NCBI RefSeq assembly: GCF_019345465.1 | Contig: NZ_JAHKRC010000003.1 | Location: 62,001-126,000 of the forward strand | DNA from: Pseudomonas sp. NKUCC02_KPG | Lineage (GTDB): Bacteria; Pseudomonadota; Gammaproteobacteria; Pseudomonadales; Pseudomonadaceae | Direction: 5' to 3' | Length of the DNA stretch: 64,000 nucleotides | Part shown: positions 1 to 7,580 of the stretch, in pieces | Layout of the letters: every line of letters starts with the position of its first letter | Position numbering within the stretch: the stretch's first letter is position 1 | The notes under the pieces: generated by a model | Told to the model about the DNA's origin: nothing | The model's database searches: none | The model's input: the letters and a program-made list of their open reading frames with translations, nothing else | Program-made: the position numbers and the translations under genes

Positions 1-1255
1 GTTCGGTTTTACCCTGCAACTGGAAGTCCTCGCTGTTTTGCAACGACACTCGGTACTGCTGCGGCTCCTGAGTCTTGTTGATGATTTTAAGGCTGTAGAT
101 GTTCTCGATCTGGCCCTGGCTGTTCTCGCGGAACAGGCCCCTGTCCTTGATCACATCCAGGGACACCATCGTGCGTTGGTTCAGGGCCACCACCAGCGCC
201 CCGATCATCACCACCAGCACCACGGCGTAGCCGATCAGGCGTGGGCGCGCCAGGTGGGTCTTGCCGCCTTGCAGTTCGTGCTCGGAGGTATAGCGCACCA
301 GACCCGGGGCATAGCCCATTTTCTCCATCACCGAGTCGCAGGCATCGATACAGGCTGCGCAACCGATGCATTCCATCTGCAAGCCATCGCGGATATCAAT
401 CCCGGTCGGGCACACCTGCACGCACATATAGCAGTCGATGCAATCGCCCAGGCCTTCTTGTTTGGGTGCAACCCCGCGTTTGCGCGGACCACGGTTTTCG
501 CCACGGGCCACGTCATAGGAAATGGCCAGGGTGTCTTTATCGAACATGACGCTCTGGAAGCGGGCATACGGGCACATATGCATGCACACCGCTTCACGCA
601 GCCAGCCGGCGCTGATGTACGTGGCACCAGTGAAAAACAGCATCCAGAACAGGCTGATGCCGGCGATTTCCAGGGTCAGCAGTTCAGTGGCCAACGGCCG
701 GACCGGCGTGAAGTAACCGACAAATGTCAGCGCGGTCATTACGCTGATGGCCAGCCACAGCGTGTGCTTGGCGGTACGGCGCAGGATCTTGTTCAGGCGC
801 CAGGGGGCTGCTTGCAGTTTTATGCGCTGGTTTCTGTCACCTTCAGTGATCTTTTCGCACCACATAAACAGCCAGGTCCAGCTGCTTTGCGGACAGGTGT
901 AACCACACCACACCCGCCCGGCAAAGACCGTGATCGCAAACAGCCCGAAGGCGGCAATGATCAGCAATGCCGACAGCAGGATGAAGTCCTGCGGCCAGAA
1001 CGTTGCGCCGAAAATATGAAACTTGCTCTCAGACAAATCCCACAGGACTGCCTGCCGGCCATCCCAGTTCAGCCAGACCGTGCCAAAGAACAGCAAAAAC
1101 AAAAAGCCTGTCCCCACTATTCGCAGTGTGCGGAACAGGCCAGTGAAGCTGCGGGTGTGGATCATGTTGTCGCTGGACTTGTTTTTATTTTTTGTGGCTC
1201 TGGGTCTAGAAGCCTCAAATGACTCAAGTATCTGGACGGGAATTTGTTCGCTCAT
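1..1255 (-). CDS. ccoG: Cytochrome c oxidase accessory protein CcoG (3' end outside window)
   Basis: This is a membrane-bound iron-sulfur protein needed for maturation of cbb3 cytochrome oxidase, with a reported role in copper reduction for the CuB centre. Translation shows an N-terminal transmembrane region, a VWCGYTCPQS motif in a membrane segment, and then two ferredoxin-type cysteine clusters (DCIDCYMCVQVCP and CIGCAACIDAC) near positions 430-330. A C-terminal IgG-like domain runs off the window at base 1, so the stop codon is not seen. The ATG at 1255 overlaps the stop of a five-codon mini-ORF that has the better Shine-Dalgarno sequence. In P. aeruginosa ccoG follows the ccoNOQP operons. 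Here the upstream neighbour is glgB and no oxidase subunit gene is adjacent. Confidence 0.95.
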   Translation of the reverse strand, partial: MSEQIPVQILESFEASRPRATKNKNKSSDNMIHTRSFTGLFRTLRIVGTGFLFLLFFGTVWLNWDGRQAVLWDLSESKFHIFGATFWPQDFILLSALLIIAAFGLFAITVFAGRVWCGYTCPQSSWTWLFMWCEKITEGDRNQRIKLQAAPWRLNKILRRTAKHTLWLAISVMTALTFVGYFTPVRPLATELLTLEIAGISLFWMLFFTGATYISAGWLREAVCMHMCPYARFQSVMFDKDTLAISYDVARGENRGPRKRGVAPKQEGLGDCIDCYMCVQVCPTGIDIRDGLQMECIGCAACIDACDSVMEKMGYAPGLVRYTSEHELQGGKTHLARPRLIGYAVVLVVMIGALVVALNQRTMVSLDVIKDRGLFRENSQGQIENIYSLKIINKTQEPQQYRVSLQNSEDFQLQGKTE

Positions 1256-1269
1256 GGTCTTTCGCTCAT
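1252..1269 (-). other. Five-codon mini-ORF overlapping the ccoG start
   Basis: The reading frame MSERP begins 3 nt after a GGAGG sequence (1277-1273) and ends in a TGA that overlaps the ccoG ATG as ATGA. The first nine bases duplicate the ccoG start (ATGAGCGAA). The ccoG ATG itself lies 17 nt from GGAGG. Ribosomes may therefore load at the mini-ORF and reinitiate at ccoG. This is inferred from spacing only. Confidence 0.35.
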
Positions 1270-1781
1270 CAGCCTCCATCAGGCATGAGTACTATGCCCA
1301 GCGAACTGTTTACATAACAGACTCAGTTATTTGAATAAAAACCGGATCAGATGGTGTTTTGAGACGGCCTGCGACAATGTGCCGCACCCTGGCCAATACC
1401 CCGTTGTCATTGGCTTTGTGCGCCTGTAACCGACGTCTGTTGAATACAGTGTGATCAAGGTCAGGCAAATCACCGAATCACGGCAGCCAGCCTTATCCCG
1501 GTTGAAATGAGCATGTGTCTTGCATTGATAACGGCGGTGATGTCCCTGAGTCTTTTTAGCCCCGGGCTGGCTCTTGCAGTGACCTTAAAGCAACACATTG
1601 CACTGTTAATGTGCGAAAAGAGTGCATCGGGCGTAAGCCCGTCACGGGTTATTTATGAATGGATACAGATTGTCTGACAACAGCTAGTCTTTGCTCTGTC
1701 TATGAGTTAGAGGACACAGCTCATGTCGATGGCTAAAACGCGTGCTGGGTCAGACGTAACCTTTACCGGATGGAGAACAGC
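1256..1781. other. Intergenic region between divergent ccoG and glgB
   Basis: This 526-base stretch separates divergently transcribed ccoG and glgB. It holds the two small ORFs listed separately (1507-1677 and 1723-1785) and presumably both promoters. A single TTGAT half-site is present on the minus strand near 1453-1457, but I find no complete TTGAT-N4-ATCAA Anr box. Confidence 0.5.
1507..1677 (+). CDS. Possible 56-aa exported peptide
   Basis: An open frame of 56 codons starts at ATG 1507. Its first 24 residues look like a signal peptide: a hydrophobic core (LALITAVMSLSLF) ending in SPGLALA, a plausible signal peptidase I site. The rest (VTLKQHIALLMCEKS and onward) has one cysteine and no motif I recognise. 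There is no good Shine-Dalgarno sequence before the ATG. It could be a small secreted protein, the decayed 5' end of a larger gene, or chance. Confidence 0.3.
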   Translation: MSMCLALITAVMSLSLFSPGLALAVTLKQHIALLMCEKSASGVSPSRVIYEWIQIV

Positions 1782-1785
1782 ATGA
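1723..1785 (+). other. 20-aa mini-ORF overlapping the glgB start (possible treS scar)
   Basis: The frame begins MSMAKTRAG and ends with TGA overlapping the ATG of glgB (ATGA at 1782-1785). AGAGGA (1709-1714) lies at good Shine-Dalgarno distance from its ATG. In P. aeruginosa the trehalose synthase gene treS lies immediately upstream of glgB. This short frame could be an in-frame deletion product of such a gene or a translational-coupling leader. The treS link is inference. Confidence 0.35.
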
Positions 1786-4007
1786 TTTCGAGCAAACAAA
1801 CGGGTAAAGGTAAAGACTCGTTGTCACCCGCAGACCCGGATGTTGAGGAGTTGGCACGGGCAGAGCACTCCGATCCGTTTTCGGTATTGGGTCCCCATGG
1901 GGATGGCGAGGGCGGGCAGTATATTCGGGCATTTCTGCCGGGCGCGGTGAGTGTGAATGTGCTTGCCCGCGATGACGGACAGCTGCTTGGCAGTCTTGAA
2001 GCTTCACAAGTGCCTGGCCTGTATACCGGGCATTTCGCACAAAGCCGGCCGTACCTGCTGCAGGTTGACTGGGGCGACGCTGTGCAAGTCAGCGAAGATC
2101 CCTACAGTTTTGGCCCGTTGCTGGGTGAGATGGATCTGTACCTGTTTGCCGAAGGCAATCATCGTGATCTGAGCAGTTGTTTCGGTGCGCAACTGATCCA
2201 CGTTGAAGGCGTGCACGGCGTGCGTTTTGCGGTATGGGCCCCCAATGCGCGGCGGGTTTCGGTGGTCGGCGACTTCAATGGCTGGGACGGTCGTCGTCAT
2301 CCCATGCGCCTGCGCCATCCGAGCGGAGTGTGGGAGCTGTTTGTTCCGCGCCTGCAAGCGGGTGAGGCGTATAAGTATGAAATTCTGGGCGAGCAGGGGA
2401 TCTTGCCGCTCAAGGCCGATCCCGTGGCGCTGGCCACCCAGTTGCCGCCCGATACCGCCTCAAAGGTTGCCTCGCCCCTGAGCATCGACTGGCAAGACGA
2501 TGACTGGATGCACGCGCGTGCCCAACTGCAGCGTCATGATGCGCCGCTGTCCATCTACGAATTGCACGTGGGCTCATGGCAGTGTGAGGTCGATGATATC
2601 GGCGAGGTCGCGCGTCAGTACACCTGGCCTGAGCTGGCGGAGCGCCTGATTCCCTATGTGCAGCAACTGGGCTTCACCCACATCGAACTGATGCCGATCA
2701 TGGAGCACCCGTTTGGCGGCTCCTGGGGCTACCAGCCCCTGTCGCAGTTTGCACCCACCGCCCGTTACGGCTCGCCCGATGATTTCGCGGCGTTCGTCAA
2801 TGCCTGCCATGTGGCCGGGATCGGGGTGATTCTGGACTGGGTGCCCGCACACTTTCCCAACGATACCCACGGCCTGGCGCAATTTGATGGCACCGCGCTG
2901 TACGAATACGCCAACCCCCTTGAAGGGTTTCATCAGGACTGGAACACCCTGATCTACAACCTGGGACGCACCGAAGTGCACGGTTTTATGCTGGCGTCGG
3001 CCCTGCACTGGCTCAAGCACTTCCATATTGATGGCCTGCGGGTCGATGCCGTGGCGTCCATGCTGTACCGCGACTATTCGCGCAAATCAGGGGAGTGGGT
3101 GCCCAATCGTCACGGAGGCCGGGAAAACCTCGAGGCCATCGAGTTTTTGCGCCACCTCAACGATGTGGTTGCCCACGAGGTTCCGGGCGCCCTGGTGATT
3201 GCCGAAGAGTCCACGGCGTGGCCGGGGGTCAGTCAAAGCACCGACCAGGGTGGGCTGGGCTTTTCGTATAAATGGAACATGGGCTGGATGCATGATTCGC
3301 TGCATTACATTCAACAGGATCCGGTGTACCGCGCCCATCATCACAATGAGTTGAGCTTTGGCCTGGTGTACGCCTGGACCGAGCGTTTCATCCTGCCGAT
3401 TTCCCATGATGAAGTGGTGCACGGCAAGCATTCGCTGATCGACAAAATGCCCGGTGATCGCTGGCAGAAATTCGCCAATCTACGGGCGTACCTGAGCTTC
3501 ATGTGGGCCCATCCGGGCAAGAAGCTGCTGTTCATGGGCTGCGAGTTCGGGCAATGGCGCGAGTGGAATCACGATCAGCAACTGGACTGGTATTTGCTGC
3601 AATACCCCGAACACCGGGGTGTGCAGAAGCTGGTGAGCGACTTGAACCGCTTGTACCGCGAGCAACCTGCGCTGTATGAGCAGGACGACGTTGCGCAGGG
3701 GTTCCAATGGTTGATCGGTGATGATGCGGCCAACAGCGTTTACGCCTGGCTGCGCTGGAGCAAGGACGGTTCGCCCTTGCTGGTGGTGACCAACTTTACC
3801 CCGGTACCTCGCGCTGGCTACCGCATCGGCGTGCCGTTTGCCGGCACCTGGCAAGAGGTGATCAACAGCGATTCGGCCACCTATGCCGGTTCTGATTACG
3901 GCAATGGCGGCGGGGTAGTGACCGAGGACGTGCCGAGCCACGGGCAGAGCGTGTCCCTGGCATTGAATCTGCCGCCGTTGGGGGTGTTGATACTGCGGCC
4001 GGTGTAA
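1782..4007 (+). CDS. glgB: 1,4-alpha-glucan branching enzyme GlgB
   Basis: This enzyme forms alpha-1,6 branches in glycogen by cutting alpha-1,4 chains and re-attaching the fragments; it is cytosolic. The protein has the two N-terminal beta-sandwich modules of the family, including [19 protein letters not shown] (CBM48) around residues 150-170. The GH13 catalytic core follows with [26 protein letters not shown] (catalytic Asp), IAEEST (catalytic Glu) and [10 protein letters not shown]. Length is about 741 aa, normal for the family. An in-frame ATG at 1770 also exists, but GGAG at 1772-1775 is spaced correctly only for the ATG at 1782. It is divergent from ccoG and convergent with the EEP-hydrolase/glgX genes. 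Confidence 0.96.
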   Translation: MISSKQTGKGKDSLSPADPDVEELARAEHSDPFSVLGPHGDGEGGQYIRAFLPGAVSVNVLARDDGQLLGSLEASQVPGLYTGHFAQSRPYLLQVDWGDAVQVSEDPYSFGPLLGEMDLYLFAEGNHRDLSSCFGAQLIHVEGVHGVRFAVWAPNARRVSVVGDFNGWDGRRHPMRLRHPSGVWELFVPRLQAGEAYKYEILGEQGILPLKADPVALATQLPPDTASKVASPLSIDWQDDDWMHARAQLQRHDAPLSIYELHVGSWQCEVDDIGEVARQYTWPELAERLIPYVQQLGFTHIELMPIMEHPFGGSWGYQPLSQFAPTARYGSPDDFAAFVNACHVAGIGVILDWVPAHFPNDTHGLAQFDGTALYEYANPLEGFHQDWNTLIYNLGRTEVHGFMLASALHWLKHFHIDGLRVDAVASMLYRDYSRKSGEWVPNRHGGRENLEAIEFLRHLNDVVAHEVPGALVIAEESTAWPGVSQSTDQGGLGFSYKWNMGWMHDSLHYIQQDPVYRAHHHNELSFGLVYAWTERFILPISHDEVVHGKHSLIDKMPGDRWQKFANLRAYLSFMWAHPGKKLLFMGCEFGQWREWNHDQQLDWYLLQYPEHRGVQKLVSDLNRLYREQPALYEQDDVAQGFQWLIGDDAANSVYAWLRWSKDGSPLLVVTNFTPVPRAGYRIGVPFAGTWQEVINSDSATYAGSDYGNGGGVVTEDVPSHGQSVSLALNLPPLGVLILRPV

Positions 4008-4010
4008 GCC

Positions 4011-4098
4011 TGCGGGAGCTGGCTTGCTCGCGATGGGATCGACGCGATTCAACCGGGAAATCGCGCCGCCTGCATCGTGAGCAAGCCCACTCCCACAG
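4011..4098. repeat. REP doublet (inverted pair)
   Basis: Two diverged copies of the Pseudomonas REP core (GCGGGAGCTGGCTTGCTCGCGAT and its inverse ending AGCCCACTCCCACA) face each other across a short spacer. They lie in the gap between the convergent glgB and EEP-hydrolase genes. Such REPINs are non-autonomous mobile palindromes and can act as mRNA 3'-end structures. Confidence 0.85.
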
Positions 4099-4128
4099 AA
4101 GCACCGCCAGCAACAGAGAGGTTCAGGC

Positions 4129-4932
4129 CTACAAATGCACCTCAACCGCCAGCGGCAAATGATCCGATAAATGCGTCCACGGCTTGTTGCCGAGGATCTT
4201 TGGGTCGTGGCTGGTGGCATTGCGCAAGTAGATGCGGTCCAGACGCAGCAGCGGCCAGCGCGCCGGGTAGGTTTTGGCCACCTGGCCATGATGGCGCTCG
4301 AACACTTCGTGCAGGTCGTCCCGTTGGCGCAGGGCAGCATTGCCTTGTTGCTTCCAGTCGTTGAAGTCCCCGGCAATGATGACCGGCTCATCAGGCGGCA
4401 GGGATTTGAGCAGTTGGTTAAGCAGTACGATCTGTAGCTGGCGATGGCTTTCCAACAGGCTCAAATGCACGCAAATGGCGTGCACATTGCTATGACCCGG
4501 CACGTCCAGGACGCAATGCAGCAGGCCGCGCCGTTCAGGCCCGGTGATGGAGACATCGAGATTGCGCGAGGCCTTGATCGGGTACTTGGACAGCAGGGCA
4601 TTCCCGTGATGACCATCTGGATACACGGCGTTACGGCCGTAGGCGAAGTCGCTCCACATACTGTCGGCGAGAAACTCGTACTGCGAGGTGGCTGGCCAGT
4701 CTTCGTAGCGCGATGCGTGTTTGTCATGCTCGCCGAGCACTTCCTGCAGAAACACGAGGTCGGCGTCGGTACTGCGCACCGCTTCGCGCAGTTCAGGGAG
4801 GATGAAGCGACGGTTGAAGACGGTGAATCCCTTGTGCGTATTGACCGTCAGTACCTTGATTTGATGGACAGCAGGCGCTGTTGCCGTAGTGGCAGATAAA
4901 AGTGTATTGCCGACAACATCTTCAGCGGGCAT
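4129..4932 (-). CDS. Endonuclease/exonuclease/phosphatase (EEP) family protein
   Basis: This is a metal-dependent phosphodiesterase-fold protein of 267 aa; the substrate is unknown. Conserved EEP blocks are all visible: LTVNTHKG (metal-site Asn), LQEV (metal-binding Glu), GDFND (catalytic Asp/Asn) and SDHLPL (catalytic Asp-His). The frame can be extended upstream to 5055, but ATG 4932 is preceded by GAGGAG at good spacing and I chose it. There is no signal peptide. It resembles the E. coli YbhP type and a conserved pseudomonad neighbour of the glycogen genes. A role in glucan metabolism is not shown by sequence. Confidence 0.85.
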   Translation of the reverse strand: MPAEDVVGNTLLSATTATAPAVHQIKVLTVNTHKGFTVFNRRFILPELREAVRSTDADLVFLQEVLGEHDKHASRYEDWPATSQYEFLADSMWSDFAYGRNAVYPDGHHGNALLSKYPIKASRNLDVSITGPERRGLLHCVLDVPGHSNVHAICVHLSLLESHRQLQIVLLNQLLKSLPPDEPVIIAGDFNDWKQQGNAALRQRDDLHEVFERHHGQVAKTYPARWPLLRLDRIYLRNATSHDPKILGNKPWTHLSDHLPLAVEVHL

Positions 4933-5026
4933 GGTCACTCCTCTGTCAGTGGCAGTTCTGAGCGGCAAGCTCAAGGCTGTAGTCTGCCGCTTTTGATGGG
5001 GGTGGACTTGATGTTTATCAATACAT

Positions 5027-7180
5027 TCACGACACCTCGGTGTGTTGCAGCTCAAACATCACCAGCGATCGTCCCGTGACCTCGTAGGGCTTGTTGAATG
5101 GCAGATGCTGGGGGCCTTTGATGTTCGGGTCTGTGGTGTCGAGCTTGCACGACCAACTGATGCCGTGGGGCACTTTGGGCAAGTTGAAGTTGATCGAGTC
5201 GTGGTTAGCGTTGACGACGATCAGCAGTGACGCGTCATCCCCGGCCCGTTGAACCCCGGACACTTGCGCCCGGCCATCCAGCAGCATGCCCAGGCACCGG
5301 GCCTGACCGTCATGCCACTGCTCGATGGTCATCTCGTTGCCGTCGGGTGCCAGCCAGGTGACGTCTTTAACCCCGGGGGTTTCGCTGGAGTGCCCCTCCA
5401 GAAACAGGCCACGACGCAAGATGGGGTAGTGCAGGCGCAGCTTGATCAGGCGTTTGACAAACGCCAGCAGCGATTTGCCGGGCTTGTCCAGTTCCCAGTT
5501 GATCCAGCCGATTTCGCTGTCCTGACAGTAGGCGTTGTTGTTGCCGTGCTGGGTGCGGGCGAATTCGTCGCCGGCCACCAGCATCGGAGTGCCTTGGGCC
5601 AGGAGCAGGGTGGCCATGAAGTTGCGCATCTGGCGCTGGCGCAGCGCATTGATGTCGGGATCGTCGGTTGGGCCTTCGACTCCGTGGTTCCACGAAATGT
5701 TGTTGTTGCTGCCGTCCTGGTTGTTTTCCTCGTTGGCTTCGTTGTGCTTGTCGTTGTAGGACACCAGGTCGTGCAAGGTGAAGCCGTCATGGGCAGTGAT
5801 GAAGTTGACCGAACTGTAGGGCCTGCGGCCACGGTGATTGAACAGATCGGCAGAGCCGGTCATGCGTCCGGCAAAGTCGGCCAACTGGCCTTCGTCGCCT
5901 TTCCAGAAGGCGCGCACGGTGTCGCGAAAGCGATCGTTCCACTCCGCCCAGCCGGGCGGGAAACCACCGACCTGATAGCCTCCGGGCCCGCAATCCCAGG
6001 GTTCGGCGATCATTTTGACCCGGCGCAACAGCGGGTCCTGGCGGCACGCCACCAAAAAGCTGTGCCGTTCGTTAAAACCGTCGTGATAACGCCCCAGAAT
6101 GGTCGCCAGATCGAAGCGGAAACCATCGACGTGCATTTCCCGGGCCCAGTAGCGCAGCGAGTCGGTGACCATCTGCAAGACGCACGGGTGGCTCAGGTCC
6201 AGGGTGTTGCCGGTGCCGGAATCGTTGATGTAGAAACGTTTTTCTTCGGGCATCAGCCGATAGTACGAAGCGTTGTCGATGCCGCGCATGGACAGGGTCG
6301 GGCCCTGCTCGTTGCCTTCGGCGGTGTGGTTGTAGACCACGTCCAGAATCACTTCCAGCCCGGCCTTGTGCAGGCGTGCGACCATTTCCTTGAACTCGGC
6401 GATCTTGCCGCTGGCCAGGTAGCGCGGGTCCGGGGCGAAAAAGGCGATGCTGTTGTAACCCCAATAATTGGTCATGCCTTTTTGCAGCAGGTGCTGGTCG
6501 TTGACGAACCCGTGGACCGGCAACAGTTCGATGCTGGTGACGCCCAGGCCGGTGATGTGCTCGATCACTTCATCCACCATCAACCCGGCAAAGGTGCCCC
6601 GCACCGCATCCGGTACGGCGGGGTGGCGCATGCTGATGCCGCGCACGTGGGCCTCGTAGAAAATGGTGCGGTCCCAGGGCACGTTGAGCCGATGGTCATG
6701 GCCCCAGGTGTGCGCCGGGTCGATGACCTTGCATTTGGGTACAAACGGCGCGCTGTCGCGCTCGTCAAAACTCAGGTCGGCGTCCGGGTGGCCGATGGTG
6801 TAGCCAAACAGGGCTTCGGACCATTTGAGCTCCCCCACAAGCTGCTTGGCGTAGGGATCGATCAGCAATTTATGGTGGTTGAAGCGGTGGCCGTTTTCCG
6901 GGTCGTACGGGCCGTACACGCGATAGCCGTAAACCTGGCCGGGGTGTGCGTCTGGCAAGTAACCGTGAAATGTCTCGTCGGTGTACTCGGGCAGTTCGAT
7001 ACGTTCCAGCTCGACTTCACCGGCGGCGTCGAACAGGCACAGTTCGACTTTGGTGGCGTTGGCTGAGAACAGGGCGAAGTTGACGCCCAACCCATCCCAG
7101 GTGGCACCCAGGGGGAAGGGCAGCCCTTCGCGGATGCGCAAGGGGTCGCCAGTGGGCGCGGCTGACGTGTGTTTACTCAT
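5027..7180 (-). CDS. glgX: Glycogen debranching enzyme GlgX
   Basis: GlgX hydrolyses alpha-1,6 branches of limit dextrin left by glycogen phosphorylase, releasing malto-oligosaccharides that MalQ can process. The 717-aa protein has an N-terminal CBM48 (PLGATWDGLGVNFALFSANA) and a GH13 isoamylase-type core. The core shows DVVYNHTAEG, GFRFDLATILGR (nucleophile Asp), IAEPWDCG (acid/base Glu) and NFITAHDGFTLHDL. The start at 7180 follows a GGAGCAG Shine-Dalgarno sequence. It is the last gene of the minus-strand set glgA-malQ-DUF2934-glgX. In P. aeruginosa treY and treZ also belong to this set. Confidence 0.96.
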   Translation of the reverse strand: MSKHTSAAPTGDPLRIREGLPFPLGATWDGLGVNFALFSANATKVELCLFDAAGEVELERIELPEYTDETFHGYLPDAHPGQVYGYRVYGPYDPENGHRFNHHKLLIDPYAKQLVGELKWSEALFGYTIGHPDADLSFDERDSAPFVPKCKVIDPAHTWGHDHRLNVPWDRTIFYEAHVRGISMRHPAVPDAVRGTFAGLMVDEVIEHITGLGVTSIELLPVHGFVNDQHLLQKGMTNYWGYNSIAFFAPDPRYLASGKIAEFKEMVARLHKAGLEVILDVVYNHTAEGNEQGPTLSMRGIDNASYYRLMPEEKRFYINDSGTGNTLDLSHPCVLQMVTDSLRYWAREMHVDGFRFDLATILGRYHDGFNERHSFLVACRQDPLLRRVKMIAEPWDCGPGGYQVGGFPPGWAEWNDRFRDTVRAFWKGDEGQLADFAGRMTGSADLFNHRGRRPYSSVNFITAHDGFTLHDLVSYNDKHNEANEENNQDGSNNNISWNHGVEGPTDDPDINALRQRQMRNFMATLLLAQGTPMLVAGDEFARTQHGNNNAYCQDSEIGWINWELDKPGKSLLAFVKRLIKLRLHYPILRRGLFLEGHSSETPGVKDVTWLAPDGNEMTIEQWHDGQARCLGMLLDGRAQVSGVQRAGDDASLLIVVNANHDSINFNLPKVPHGISWSCKLDTTDPNIKGPQHLPFNKPYEVTGRSLVMFELQHTEVS

Positions 7181-7251
7181 GACCTGCTCCTGCGTATTAA
7201 GGACTTGAGGCGCGTGCGCGCTATCACCACTGATTGAAGGGCCTCATGTTG

Positions 7252-7286
7252 CGTAGCAGTTGCCGCAGCCTGCGCCAGCTGCTACG
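7252..7286. repeat. Short REP-like palindrome
   Basis: CGTAGCAG and CTGCTACG flank a partly paired centre, giving an imperfect inverted repeat of about 16 bp per arm. It lies between the DUF2934 gene and glgX, where it could form a transcript hairpin that changes relative expression. Confidence 0.6.
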
Positions 7287-7325
7287 GGTTTATAGGCACC
7301 TCAACTCTCCTGCAGCGCAGTGTTC

Positions 7326-7553
7326 TCAAGATGAGGCAGGTTTGCGCGGTGCGCGTGGCTTCTTCTCGGCAGCAGGCTTTGGCGCTGCCTTGGCCTTGGC
7401 AGCCCGTGGTTGGGCTTTGGACGGAGCAAGGGCTTGTGCCTGGGCCAGTTTGTGAGCCATGTCCCAGTGGCGTGCCTCCTGGCCATCGGGGCGCCCTTCG
7501 GACTCCCAGATCTGGTAGGCAAACTCACGAATGTGTTTGTCGTCGTTACTCAT
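7326..7553 (-). CDS. DUF2934 small protein
   Basis: The 75-aa protein has the DUF2934 signature in its first 35 residues (IREFAYQIWESEGRP and HWDMAHKLAQ). A Lys/Ala/Pro-rich tail follows that is probably disordered and basic. The function is unknown. Start 7553 is preceded by AAGGAG at 8 nt. It lies 27 nt after malQ and before glgX, the slot that in P. aeruginosa is occupied by a homologous small gene next to treY. Co-transcription with the glycogen genes is likely. Confidence 0.8.
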   Translation of the reverse strand: MSNDDKHIREFAYQIWESEGRPDGQEARHWDMAHKLAQAQALAPSKAQPRAAKAKAAPKPAAEKKPRAPRKPASS

Positions 7554-7580
7554 GGCGAAGCTCCTTGACTCATGGGTGAA

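Noticed and set aside
38..1222. 394-aa plus-strand open frame
   Set aside because: It is antisense to ccoG, whose minus-strand translation shows ferredoxin clusters; the plus frame has His/Gln-rich shadow composition.
1256..1781. Anr box upstream of ccoG
   Set aside because: Only a single TTGAT half-site occurs; the second half of TTGAT-N4-ATCAA is missing.
5249..7066. 605-aa plus-strand open frame
   Set aside because: It is antisense to glgX, which has all GH13 motifs. Long antisense frames are common in high-GC DNA.
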